A stretch of DNA of 34,274 bases from assembly GCA_910585855.1 (NCBI GenBank), contig CAJUGZ010000007.1, forward strand, positions 1 through 34,274, in the 5' to 3' direction. The translations under genes were made by a program, and so were the position numbers. The notes under the pieces were generated by a model that was given only the letters and a program-made list of their open reading frames with translations, did not search any database and was not told where the DNA came from. The stretch comes from an uncultured Lachnospiraceae bacterium. GTDB lineage: Bacteria; Bacillota; Clostridia; Lachnospirales; Lachnospiraceae. Shown here piece by piece: positions 8,718 through 16,975 of the stretch; positions within the stretch are counted from its first letter, which is position 1, and every line of letters begins with the position of its first letter.

Positions 8718-9902
8718 ATGGCACTTGTTGTTCAACACAATATCACAGCTATGAATGCTAACAGACAGTTAGGTATTATTTCAGGAGCACAGGGAAAAGC
8801 TACAGAGAAGTTGTCTTCTGGTTATAGAATTAATCGTGCAGGTGATGATGCTGCAGGTTTAACAATTTCTGAAAAGATGAGAAGTCAAATTCGAGGACTT
8901 GATAAGGCTTCTACAAATGCACAAGATGGCATTTCTCTTATTCAGTCTGCTGAAGGAGCTTTGAATGAAGCACATTCTATTCTGCAGAGAATGAATGAAT
9001 TAGCAGTACAGGGAGCAAATGATACTAATGAGCAGATTGATCGTGATGCTATCAACAAGGAATTAAATCAATTAACAGAGGAATTGGATAGAATTGCAAG
9101 TACAACTGAATTTAATAAACAGAATTTATTAGATGGTTCTTTCCAAAATAAAAATCTTCATGTGGGGGCAAATGCAAATCAAAAGATTGCTATTAGCATT
9201 GATGAAATGAGTGCAACTGGATTAGGACTTAGAAGTATAAGTTTTTCTTCAAAACAAGAAGGAGCTTCACCTAACAAGGTTGTATATAATGGAATGTCAT
9301 ATGCTTATGCTGCTAGTAAAACGAAGTCTGTCAATTTACAGAGTGCTAAAAATACATTTAGTAAAAATATTGCTTCAAAGTATGTAAGTGGCTTATATGT
9401 TGCAAAATTTGATAGAGATACAGGTTCAGTTTATTATCAAGGGCTTAATACGACAAGTAGATTTAAAACTGCAGGTTCGATTGCAAAGAGAGATGGAGCT
9501 ATAGCAATAAGCGATATGAAAAAAGCTTTGAGTGCAAATTTTGGACAGTTTGTAGTTACTTCTGCAAAAACGGCTGGTACTGCTTTTACTACAACAGGTC
9601 AAGCTAAAGTTGATACTTATGCAGATGCAAATGCTACTATTAAAGCTGTTCAAGAGGCTATTAATAAAGTATCAACACAGAGATCGACACTTGGTGCATT
9701 GCAGAATCGTTTAGAGCATACTGTGGCTAACTTGGATACAGTATCTGAAAATACATCTGCAGCAGAGTCTCGTATTCGTGATACTGATATGGCTACTCAG
9801 ATGGTTGAATATAGTAAGAATAATATTCTTGCACAGGCAGGTCAGTCAATGCTTGCACAAGCTAATCAGTCTACACAGGGTGTATTATCATTGTTACAAT
9901 AG
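8718..9902 (+). CDS. fliC: Flagellin (filament protein)
   Basis: This is the flagellar filament subunit. The conserved N-terminal D0/D1 domain (residues 1 to about 140) begins MALVVQHNITAMNANRQL and includes LSSGYRINRAGDDAAGL and LQRMNELAVQ, the region recognised by TLR5 in other flagellins. The conserved C-terminal D1/D0 part starts at about NRLEHTVANLDT and ends SLLQ. The middle (about 150-310) is variable and rich in Ser and Thr, which are the usual O-glycosylation targets. The length of 394 residues is medium. The start is ATG 8718, eight bases after AGGAGG (8704-8709); an upstream in-frame codon at 8679 lies inside the leader hairpin and is not used. It has its own sigma-D promoter and terminator, and it is flanked by glycosylation genes on both sides, including Maf. 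Confidence 0.96.
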   Translation: MALVVQHNITAMNANRQLGIISGAQGKATEKLSSGYRINRAGDDAAGLTISEKMRSQIRGLDKASTNAQDGISLIQSAEGALNEAHSILQRMNELAVQGANDTNEQIDRDAINKELNQLTEELDRIASTTEFNKQNLLDGSFQNKNLHVGANANQKIAISIDEMSATGLGLRSISFSSKQEGASPNKVVYNGMSYAYAASKTKSVNLQSAKNTFSKNIASKYVSGLYVAKFDRDTGSVYYQGLNTTSRFKTAGSIAKRDGAIAISDMKKALSANFGQFVVTSAKTAGTAFTTTGQAKVDTYADANATIKAVQEAINKVSTQRSTLGALQNRLEHTVANLDTVSENTSAAESRIRDTDMATQMVEYSKNNILAQAGQSMLAQANQSTQGVLSLLQ

Positions 9903-9920
9903 ACAATATTTCAATGTAAT

Positions 9921-9950
9921 AAAAGGAGTTGGCGAAACCAACTCCTTTTT
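9921..9950 (+). terminator. Strong intrinsic terminator of flagellin
   Basis: A 12-base-pair perfect stem (9921-9932 with 9938-9949) around a five-base CGAAA loop ends in a T run, 19 bases after the flagellin stop codon. It isolates the highly expressed flagellin mRNA from the Maf operon. Confidence 0.93.
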
Positions 9951-9994
9951 AAAATGGATTATTTAAAAGTAAGATGTGAAAGGGTTAAAAGTGT

Positions 9995-10330
9995 ATGGAA
10001 GAAAAAATAAAACAGTTATATACTGATATAAGGAAAATAGTATTTGATTATTTAATTTTGAAAAAAAGGAATATAGTAGAACGTGCATGGGAAATTTTCC
10101 CCCAGATACAAGAATTTTCATCATGGTTTTTACTAAAAAATGAGTTTAATATAGAAAAAGATATTTATCTTTATATGAAAATTCAGTTAATGGAGATATT
10201 ACAAGATTATATGGATGGGATAGAGAAAAAAGATATGGTATTACTTCATGATGTGCTGGATTATGGTATGATTGATTTTTTAAAAATTTTTATTCTGGAA
10301 GAGAAAAAAGAAGAAATGGAGGTGAATTAA
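9995..10330 (+). CDS. Small helical protein preceding Maf, unknown function
   Basis: I do not recognise this 111-residue protein. It is charged, with no signal peptide or membrane segment, and is predicted by eye to be mostly helical; the C-terminus is very acidic and lysine-rich. It begins at ATG 9995 behind a modest AAAGGG site, directly after the flagellin terminator. Its stop codon abuts the ATG of the Maf gene, and the strong GGAGGTG site for Maf lies inside its last codons, so the two are translationally coupled. A partner or helper of Maf, or a small chaperone for flagellin glycosylation, is a guess from position only. No promoter was seen in front, so it may depend on read-through or a weak start. 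Confidence 0.7.
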   Translation: MEEKIKQLYTDIRKIVFDYLILKKRNIVERAWEIFPQIQEFSSWFLLKNEFNIEKDIYLYMKIQLMEILQDYMDGIEKKDMVLLHDVLDYGMIDFLKIFILEEKKEEMEVN

Positions 10331-12178
10331 ATGCAGAGTATACGTGAAAAGAATTGGAATGCTTTTCGAAAGAGATATTCAGAGTTTGAGCAGAAAATAA
10401 TGAAAGCAAAAAAGGAGTTAAAAGAAAATATTATAGTACAGGTGGAATATACATCAGAGGGAGAGGCTTTTATTAAAGTAAAAAAAGATGAACAGGAATT
10501 GTATTTGAATGGAAAAAGGAAGCCAGTAGCTCCAGCAAAAACTTGGGTAGAATCAATAGGAGAAATGCTTAGATATACTCCTTTTTTTTTCTTTGGAATG
10601 GGGAATGCTTCTTATGTGAAAGAGATTTTAAAAAAAGCAGATAAAGAAATTAGTATTCTTTTATATGAACCATCATTGGCTATTTTCCTTGAAGTAATGG
10701 ATAAAGTGGATATTTCAGAAATATTTGAAAAATATCCAATTGCTATTATTATAAAGGGAGTAAATGATTATGAATTAAATCAAGTAATACAAGGATTTTT
10801 AAATTTAGGGAATATTTCACAAATAAGGCAATTAGTATCTCCTAATTATGATGTACTTTATCCAGAAGATGCAAAAATGTTTATTAAAAAGATTTATGAT
10901 GTAGAAGAAGCTTATATTGTGGGAAGAAATACAAGATTTAATTTTTCTAAAGTTAATGTATGGAATATACTTCATAATGCAGTTTATCTTCCAGATTCTT
11001 ATAAAGCGCAACAGCTTGTAGTTCTTCCGATAGATATACCAGCAATTGTTGTGGCAGCAGGTCCGTCATTAAATAAGAATATAGCAGAATTAAAAAGAGC
11101 AAAGAATAAGGCCTTTATTATAGCTTGTGATACAGCAATAAAACCTTTGATAAAAGAAGGAATTATTCCTGATATGTATGCTACAGTAGACGGAAAGAAA
11201 CCACCTATGCTTGTAGATGTTGAAGAAATTAAAGAAATTCCTTTATTGTGTTCTATGTTTTCTTCTTATGAAATAATGAAAGAACATAAAGGGAAAAAAT
11301 TCTTTTTTAATGAGGGTTATATATTATTTAATCAATTATATAATAAAAATGGAATATCTTTTGAACCAGTAAATGGTGGAGGTTCTGTAGCTACATTTGC
11401 ATTTTCTCTTGCTTATATGATAGGATTTCAAAGGATTATTTTGGTAGGACAAGATTTAGCATTTACAAATAATAAAACACATGCAGATGGAACTTTTCAG
11501 GATAAAATGGAGGAAATTGATACTAGGGGTTTAATAATGGTAGAAGGAAATTATGAAGAAAAAATTCCGTGTCGTGGAGATTATAAATTGTATTTAGATT
11601 GGTATAATGATTATATTGAGGGATGTCAAAAAGTAAACAAATTGCGTGTAATTAATGCTACAGAAGGGGGTGCAAAAATTAGGAATACAGAGTTGATGAC
11701 ATTAAAAGAGGCAATTGATATAGAATGTAATAAGGAAGTAAATATAGGAGATTATATTGAAAAGTTAGAACCAGTATTTAATAAAGAACAAAGGAAGATA
11801 GCAGTTCAAGAATTGCATAAAATTGAGTATTATTTTAATGATTTGAAAACACAGGCAAATGAGTTGATAAAAATTTATAAACAATTAGATAAAATGGCTC
11901 GTTTAGGAAGTACAAATAAAAGAAATTATCAAAGTATGATAAAAAAGATAAAAAGAAGAAAAAATAAATTTGAAAAAAATCCAGTAGTACAGCTTTTAGC
12001 AGATACATTAGTGGTTTCGGATTATATTATCCAAGAAGAAGCTTTTGCAGAGGAAGAAACTTTTGAAGAAGAAATAAAGGAAATTGCAAGAAAAGGAATT
12101 CTTTATATGGAACAGGTAAAAAAATGTGTTAGTCTATTTTTGCCAGTAGTAAAAGAAACAGTAGGTAGTGTAGAATAA
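10331..12178 (+). CDS. maf: Maf-type flagellin glycosyltransferase (DUF115/MptE-like)
   Basis: This is a motility accessory factor, the enzyme class that transfers nonulosonic acids such as pseudaminic or legionaminic acid onto Ser/Thr of flagellin in the cytoplasm. The DUF115/6-hydroxymethylpterin-pyrophosphokinase-like core spans about residues 230-400. It has VVAAGPSLNKN near 236-246, DMYATVDGKKP, the glycine-rich NGGGSVATFAF and GQDLAFTNNKTHADG near 373-387. The rest is helical. The 615-residue length is normal for Maf. It follows flagellin and lies upstream of a full pseudaminic acid pathway, so CMP-pseudaminic acid, or a modified form, is the likely donor. A bidirectional-looking hairpin at 12187-12217 follows. 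Confidence 0.9.
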   Translation: MQSIREKNWNAFRKRYSEFEQKIMKAKKELKENIIVQVEYTSEGEAFIKVKKDEQELYLNGKRKPVAPAKTWVESIGEMLRYTPFFFFGMGNASYVKEILKKADKEISILLYEPSLAIFLEVMDKVDISEIFEKYPIAIIIKGVNDYELNQVIQGFLNLGNISQIRQLVSPNYDVLYPEDAKMFIKKIYDVEEAYIVGRNTRFNFSKVNVWNILHNAVYLPDSYKAQQLVVLPIDIPAIVVAAGPSLNKNIAELKRAKNKAFIIACDTAIKPLIKEGIIPDMYATVDGKKPPMLVDVEEIKEIPLLCSMFSSYEIMKEHKGKKFFFNEGYILFNQLYNKNGISFEPVNGGGSVATFAFSLAYMIGFQRIILVGQDLAFTNNKTHADGTFQDKMEEIDTRGLIMVEGNYEEKIPCRGDYKLYLDWYNDYIEGCQKVNKLRVINATEGGAKIRNTELMTLKEAIDIECNKEVNIGDYIEKLEPVFNKEQRKIAVQELHKIEYYFNDLKTQANELIKIYKQLDKMARLGSTNKRNYQSMIKKIKRRKNKFEKNPVVQLLADTLVVSDYIIQEEAFAEEETFEEEIKEIARKGILYMEQVKKCVSLFLPVVKETVGSVE

Positions 12179-12186
12179 TATAGGAT

Positions 12187-12217
12187 TGGTATTCCCTAAT
12201 GTGGGAATACCATTTTT
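12187..12217 (+). terminator. Intrinsic terminator between convergent genes
   Basis: A ten-base-pair stem (12187-12196 with 12203-12212) with a six-base loop is followed by TTTTT on the + strand, right after the Maf stop codon. The stem also contains the last codons and the TAG stop of the convergent glycosyltransferase gene. On the minus strand the T run is poor, so it mainly stops the Maf transcript. Confidence 0.85.
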
Positions 12218-13371
12218 AATATTTGTTGTAAACGTTGTTGATAGGTGTGATAAGTAAGAACTTTTTGATACCCATTTGCAGCAATTTTTTTACGAAGTCC
12301 AGAATGAGCAAGAAAAAATTGAATTTTTTCTATGAGATCTTTTTCGCTTTCATAAATTTCTAAGTCAACTCCAATTTTAAAATAATCTTCTAGTTCTTTT
12401 TGATAATTAGTAATGAGAAAACCATTAGAACCAAGTATATCCCAAATACGTAATGGTATTCCAGAGCGAATAGCTTTTGCAGTCATATTAAGATTAATTT
12501 TACTTAAGTGGAAGATTTTAGGCATTTCTACATCACTTGAAGCAGAACCATGGTTACGAATAAGGGGTAACATAGGAGTGTCATGAAATGTATAAATATC
12601 AACTTTAAAATGTTTAGATAAAGCTTGTAATAAATGGATACGTTCTTGTTCTGTAATTTTATTGGCTAAATAAAGTAGAGATAAAACTTCTTTATCATTT
12701 TTATTCGCTTTTTCAGGAAATTGATAAAAAGAAACATGTTCTTTAAATTCTTTAATAATATTATCAGTGAGTAATTCGTCTATAAAATAGTAGCCATAAA
12801 CTTTTTCTTGAGCAGCTATGATACCATCTAGGTATCCTTTTATATAAGGAGGAAGGTTAGTAGCTTTGTTGTATGGACATTTTTCAGAATATAATGATCC
12901 AATAAAAGAAACATCAGCTTGATATTTATCATAATCGGAATTTGTTATAGAAGAAAGAATCAAATCTGTATGTTCTGTATCTGCTGCAAGGGGAAGATAA
13001 AAAATATTATCTGGGTTTTTAGGAAGAAATTCTTGGTACAATGTTTTATCAAATATAAAAATACGATTCCATATATTGCTTATAGAGTAGGAATAAAGTT
13101 CTAAAACGGGACTATCTACAATCCAACATACATAAGGAATTTTTATAATGTTACATACATCAGAAATTGTAGGAAAAAAATTAATAGAAAAAACCATTTG
13201 AAAATTATCATTTGAAAAATGAGTGCGTAGTAAGTGAAGCTGTTCTGTTTCTGGTACATATGGTTTATTTATGCCAGTAGTTTCTTCTATTACAGTGTAA
13301 CCGAAATTTATAAAAGCACGAAGAATAGCTAATTCGCATATGCTGCCATATCTATAAAAAAGAATTTTCAT
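12196..13371 (-). CDS. CgeB-like glycosyltransferase, opposite strand
   Basis: This 391-residue protein begins MKILFYRYGSICELAILRAF and has an N-terminal DUF3880-like domain (MVFSINFFPTISDVC, YVCWIVDSPV). Its C-terminal Glyco_trans_1_2 domain includes KINLNMTAKAIRSGIPLR and WDILGSNGFLITNY, and ends in a helix from HSGLRKKIAANGYQKVL. This is the family of CgeB/YkvP and many flagellin or spore glycosyltransferases. It has no signal peptide or membrane helix. It is the only minus-strand gene in the glycosylation island and has its own promoter candidate and a good AAGGAGG (13384-13390), although 12 bases is a long spacing. The core matches the C-terminal half of the 690-residue protein at 6419. 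The donor sugar is unknown; both may act on flagellin. Confidence 0.78.
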   Translation of the reverse strand: MKILFYRYGSICELAILRAFINFGYTVIEETTGINKPYVPETEQLHLLRTHFSNDNFQMVFSINFFPTISDVCNIIKIPYVCWIVDSPVLELYSYSISNIWNRIFIFDKTLYQEFLPKNPDNIFYLPLAADTEHTDLILSSITNSDYDKYQADVSFIGSLYSEKCPYNKATNLPPYIKGYLDGIIAAQEKVYGYYFIDELLTDNIIKEFKEHVSFYQFPEKANKNDKEVLSLLYLANKITEQERIHLLQALSKHFKVDIYTFHDTPMLPLIRNHGSASSDVEMPKIFHLSKINLNMTAKAIRSGIPLRIWDILGSNGFLITNYQKELEDYFKIGVDLEIYESEKDLIEKIQFFLAHSGLRKKIAANGYQKVLTYHTYQQRLQQILKMVFPH

Positions 13372-13428
13372 AAATATAAGATGCCTCCTTTATTTTTGTT
13401 TTAAAGTATTTTGATGTTTTCATCATTT

Positions 13429-13457
13429 ATCATATATCCATGAAGAGAAAAATGCAA
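13429..13457 (-). promoter_or_regulatory. Candidate sigma-A promoter for the minus-strand glycosyltransferase
   Basis: Read on the minus strand, TTGCAT (13457-13452), a 17-base spacer and TATGAT (13434-13429) lie about 58 bases before the start codon. The -10 box matches five of six consensus bases, but the -35 box matches only TTG. Confidence 0.4.
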
Positions 13458-13552
13458 CTAATATCTTTATAAAAATCCAAAATAATGGAAAGATATATAA
13501 TAAAAATGAAATTTAAAGAAAGTGGTTATTGAAAGAAATTTATGGAAAGACT

Positions 13553-13579
13553 TAATGTTTTATATAATTTAGACGATAT
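13553..13579 (+). promoter_or_regulatory. Possible degenerate sigma-D promoter for the pse operon
   Basis: TAAT (13553-13556), a 16-base spacer and ACGATAT (13573-13579) differ from the flagellin promoter at one base in each element and keep the same spacing. They lie 49 bases before the pseB start. A TATAAT (13563-13568) is also present, but without a -35 box at the right distance. Co-expression of the pse operon with flagellin would make sense, but the call is tentative. Confidence 0.4.
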
Positions 13580-13628
13580 AAATACATAATAGATAGGAAT
13601 CGAAAAAAGCAAGGAGGCTATTATAGAT

Positions 13629-14621
13629 ATGTTAGATGGAAAGACAATTCTTATTACCGGTGGAACGGGATCTTTTGGCAATGAATTCACAAAATATGTA
13701 TTAGAAAATTATAATCCGAAAAAAATCATTATTTATTCCCGAGATGAATATAAACAATTTATTATGGCTAATAAGTTTAAGAAATATGCTCCTAAATTGC
13801 GTTTTTTTATTGGAGATGTAAGAGATAAGGATCGAATTTATAGAGCTTTTGATGGGGTAGATTATGTAGTTCATGCGGCAGCACTAAAACAAGTTCCATC
13901 TTGTGAATATAATCCGATGGAAGCTGTAAAAACTAATATTGATGGTGCTATGAATATTGTAGATGCAGCACTTGATTGTGATGTAAAGCGTGTGGTTGCT
14001 TTATCTACAGATAAAGCAGTAAATCCTATTAATTTATATGGAGGAACGAAGTTAGTATCGGATAAACTTTTTATTGCAGCTAATGCATATGTTGGTGAAA
14101 AAGATGTCTGTTTTTCTATTGTACGATATGGAAATGTTGCGGGCAGCAGAGGTTCTGTAATTCCATTTTTTAGAAATATTGTGAAAAATGGTGGAAATGA
14201 ACTTCCTATTACAGATTATCAGATGACAAGATTTTGGATTAGTTTAAATGAAGGAGTTCGATTAGTGATAAAAGCACTGTCTGAAGCAAAGGGAGGAGAA
14301 ACATTTATTTCTAAAATTCCTTCTTTTAAGATTACGGATTTGGCACAGGCAATTTTACCGGGATGCAAAATGCCAGAAGTAGGAATCCGAGAGGGTGAAA
14401 AACTTCATGAAGTTATGGTAACAAAAGAGGATTCTATACTTACTTATGAATACGCAAAGCATTATATTGTATATCCACATTTTAATTGGTGGGATATAGA
14501 TAAAATTCAGCCGGGTGGAAAAAAAGTAGAAGTAGGCTTTGAATATAGTTCTGGAAGGAATAAAGAATGGTTGTCTGTTCAACAGTTACAAGAGTTATTA
14601 AAAGAGGTAGAAGAACATTAG
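13629..14621 (+). CDS. pseB: UDP-GlcNAc 4,6-dehydratase (inverting) PseB
   Basis: PseB carries out the first step of pseudaminic acid synthesis: NADP-dependent 4,6-dehydration with C5 inversion of UDP-GlcNAc. The 330-residue protein begins with the nucleotide-binding ILITGGTGSFGNEF, has GDVRDKDRIYRAF and the family mark HAAALKQVPSCEYNP, and keeps STDKAVNP plus the catalytic Y137xxxK141 (YGGTK). AGGAGG precedes the ATG. It is the first gene of the operon pseB-pseF-pseI-pseH-formyltransferase-pseG-pseC, all on the + strand with short gaps or overlaps. A sigma-D-like element lies upstream. The HAAALKQV signature and the gene context both favour PseB over related dehydratases of capsule pathways. 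Confidence 0.92.
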   Translation: MLDGKTILITGGTGSFGNEFTKYVLENYNPKKIIIYSRDEYKQFIMANKFKKYAPKLRFFIGDVRDKDRIYRAFDGVDYVVHAAALKQVPSCEYNPMEAVKTNIDGAMNIVDAALDCDVKRVVALSTDKAVNPINLYGGTKLVSDKLFIAANAYVGEKDVCFSIVRYGNVAGSRGSVIPFFRNIVKNGGNELPITDYQMTRFWISLNEGVRLVIKALSEAKGGETFISKIPSFKITDLAQAILPGCKMPEVGIREGEKLHEVMVTKEDSILTYEYAKHYIVYPHFNWWDIDKIQPGGKKVEVGFEYSSGRNKEWLSVQQLQELLKEVEEH

Positions 14622-14662
14622 TATAATAAGATTTATGTTTAATTTGTAATGGAGAATTTGAT

Positions 14663-15370
14663 ATGGGAAAATCGATAGCAATTATTACAGCTAGGGGCGG
14701 AAGTAAAAGAATTCCTAAAAAAAATATAAGAGAATTTTGTGGGAAACCTATTATTAGTTATGCTATACAGGCAGCATTGGAATCAAAAGTATTTGATGAA
14801 ATTATGGTTTCTACAGATAGTCAGGAGATTGCTGAAATTGCAAAGAAATATGGGGCTAATGTGCCATTTATTAGAAGCGCTGAAACAGCAAATGATTATG
14901 CTACAACAAGTGAAGTATTATTAGAAGTGATAGAAGAATACGAAAAGAGAAATCAAGTATTTGAATATGCCTGTTGTATTTATCCAACAGCTCCATTTAT
15001 AACAGGGGAAAAATTAAAAATAGCTATAGAAAAGGTGAAAAAAGGAGGGATCGATACAGTAATACCAGTTGTTGCCTTTTCTTATCCACCTCAGCGGGGA
15101 ATGATTTTAGATAAAGAGAGAATAGTGTTAAAATGGTTAGAATATATCAATTCTAGAACACAAGATTTAGAAATAATATATCATGATTGTGGACAATTTT
15201 ATAGTTTTCGTGTTGATAGTTTTAAAATAAATAAGAATTTAATGATAGGCAATATTGCACCAATGATTTTTTCTGAATTAGAGGTTCAGGATATTGATAC
15301 AGAAGAAGATTGGAGATTAGCAGAGTTAAAATATAAATTATATAGAGAAAAAATGGGAAATGTATTATAG
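14663..15370 (+). CDS. pseF: CMP-pseudaminic acid synthetase PseF
   Basis: This is a cytidylyltransferase of the NeuA/PseF family that activates the nonulosonic acid with CTP, giving the sugar donor for Maf. The N-terminal signature IIPARGGS-like IITARGGSKRIPKKNI covers residues 7-22; KPIISYAIQAAL, VSTDSQEIAEIA and CCIYPTAPF follow. The 235-residue length matches PseF. GGAGAA at about 14651 serves the ATG. It sits second in the operon, before pseI, although it acts last in the pathway. The YHDCGQFYSF block resembles PseF rather than NeuA, in keeping with the neighbours. Confidence 0.9.
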   Translation: MGKSIAIITARGGSKRIPKKNIREFCGKPIISYAIQAALESKVFDEIMVSTDSQEIAEIAKKYGANVPFIRSAETANDYATTSEVLLEVIEEYEKRNQVFEYACCIYPTAPFITGEKLKIAIEKVKKGGIDTVIPVVAFSYPPQRGMILDKERIVLKWLEYINSRTQDLEIIYHDCGQFYSFRVDSFKINKNLMIGNIAPMIFSELEVQDIDTEEDWRLAELKYKLYREKMGNVL

Positions 15371-15433
15371 AGGGTATAAAAAGCATAATTTTTAAAGATG
15401 ATAGGATATAGTTTTTAGCGGAGAAGAGATAGA

Positions 15434-16471
15434 ATGGATTTGTATAGAAAATTAAAAGAAAAAACTTATATTATTGCGGAAATGTCCGCAAATCATGCTG
15501 GAAGTATAACATTAGCAAAGGAAATTATACATGCAGCAAAGGAATCGGGAGCAGACTGTATAAAAATTCAAACTTATACGCCAGATACACTTACTATTGA
15601 TTGTGATAGTTCGTATTTTCATATTGATAATGGAACATGGGGAGGAGAAAATCTATATCATTTATATAGTCAAGCATATACTCCGTGGGAATGGCAAGCT
15701 GAGTTAAAGGAAGAGGCAGATAAATGTGGGATAGATTTTTTTTCCACTCCTTTTGATAATAGTGCAGTGGATTTCTTGGAGGAAATTGGTATAGAGTTTT
15801 ATAAGATTGCATCTTTTGAGTTAATAGATATTCCTTTAATAGAATATGTGGCATCGAAAGGAAAACCAATTATAATGTCAACAGGGATGTCAACTTTGGC
15901 TGAGATTGATGAAGCAGTTACTGCTGTTTATAAAAATGGAAATCCACAGTTGGCTTTACTTCGTTGTGCAAGTGCATATCCAGCTATTACAGATGAAATG
16001 AATTTAAAGACAATGCAGAATATGGAAGTTACTTTTGGTGTTCCAGTTGGTTTATCTGATCATTCTATGGGATCTATAGGTGCGGTTACAGCAGTTGCAA
16101 TGGGAGCGAAGATAATTGAAAAGCATTTTTGTATTGATCGGACGATTAAAAATCCAGATGCATCATTTTCTATGAACCCTTTGGAATTTAAAAAAATGGT
16201 ATCAGATATCAGGCAGGCAGAAAAGGCAATTGGAAAGATACAATATGGTACAATGAAACAGGAAATGGATAATATTGTGTTTAGACGTTCTATTTTTAGT
16301 GTAGCAGATATAAAAAAAGGGGAAAAATTGACAAAAGAAAATATACGTATTATTCGACCGGGATATGGGATAAAACCAAAGTACTATTCAGAAATTTTAG
16401 GGCAAATTGCATTAAAAGATATACCAAGGGGGACACCATTACAATTTAATATGATAGGTGGAGAAGAGTAG
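15434..16471 (+). CDS. pseI: Pseudaminic acid synthase PseI (NeuB family)
   Basis: PseI condenses phosphoenolpyruvate with 2,4-diacetamido-2,4,6-trideoxy-L-altrose to form pseudaminic acid. The NeuB TIM barrel includes IIAEMSANHAGSITLAKE, DCIKIQTYTPDT, FFSTPFDNSAVDFLE, KIASFELIDIPLI and GLSDHSMG followed by IIEKHFCIDR. A C-terminal SAF (antifreeze-like) domain follows from about residue 285. The 345-residue length is typical. The stop codon is directly followed by the pseH ATG, so the two are coupled. The tyrosine- and asparagine-rich insert between residues about 55 and 80, with TIDCDSSYFHI, is the PseI form rather than the sialic acid or legionaminic acid form. Confidence 0.93.
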   Translation: MDLYRKLKEKTYIIAEMSANHAGSITLAKEIIHAAKESGADCIKIQTYTPDTLTIDCDSSYFHIDNGTWGGENLYHLYSQAYTPWEWQAELKEEADKCGIDFFSTPFDNSAVDFLEEIGIEFYKIASFELIDIPLIEYVASKGKPIIMSTGMSTLAEIDEAVTAVYKNGNPQLALLRCASAYPAITDEMNLKTMQNMEVTFGVPVGLSDHSMGSIGAVTAVAMGAKIIEKHFCIDRTIKNPDASFSMNPLEFKKMVSDIRQAEKAIGKIQYGTMKQEMDNIVFRRSIFSVADIKKGEKLTKENIRIIRPGYGIKPKYYSEILGQIALKDIPRGTPLQFNMIGGEE

Positions 16472-16975
16472 ATGAAGGGGTATTTAAGGCAGGCAAATAA
16501 AGATGATATGGATTTATTGTTTGAATGGGCAAATGAGGAAAGTGTTCGTAGAAATTCATTTTCAATGAGGACAATTTCATATGAAGAACATCAAAGATGG
16601 TTTACACAGATTTTAGCAAAAACAGATTGTAAGCAATATATTTATATATTAGAAGGGGAAGCAATAGGGCAGGTGCGTCTTCAGACAGATGGAGATACAG
16701 CAGAAATTTCATATAGCATTTGTTCTGCTAAAAGGTGTAGGGGATATGGAAAAATTATGTTGCAACTTTTATATAAACAGGCAAAAGAGGATTTTCCAAA
16801 AGTTAAGTTTTTAATTGCAAAGGTTAAACCAGATAATATTGCATCTAAAAAGGTATTTATGGATCTTGGTTATACAGAGCAGGATGGTGTTTTCCAGATT
16901 AAACTTGATATGAAGGAAGCAACTTTAAATGATATTAAAATTGCAGGATCGGGGGGTATTATTCTTAACAAATAA
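16472..16975 (+). CDS. pseH: GNAT N-acetyltransferase PseH
   Basis: PseH acetylates the C4 amino group of UDP-4-amino-4,6-dideoxy-N-acetyl-altrosamine in the pseudaminic pathway. The GNAT fold is visible: an N-terminal LRQANKDDMDLLFEWAN, the acetyl-CoA loop R90-G91-Y92-G93-K94 and the C-terminal motif KPDNIASKKVFMDLGY (119-134). It begins right after the pseI stop. The last roughly 20 codons overlap the next gene by 47 bases and pass through a six-G run (16951-16956). The natural fold seems to end near residue 148, so the tail after KLDM may be only linker. A slip to five Gs would fuse this frame to the formyltransferase. Confidence 0.88.
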   Translation: MKGYLRQANKDDMDLLFEWANEESVRRNSFSMRTISYEEHQRWFTQILAKTDCKQYIYILEGEAIGQVRLQTDGDTAEISYSICSAKRCRGYGKIMLQLLYKQAKEDFPKVKFLIAKVKPDNIASKKVFMDLGYTEQDGVFQIKLDMKEATLNDIKIAGSGGIILNK

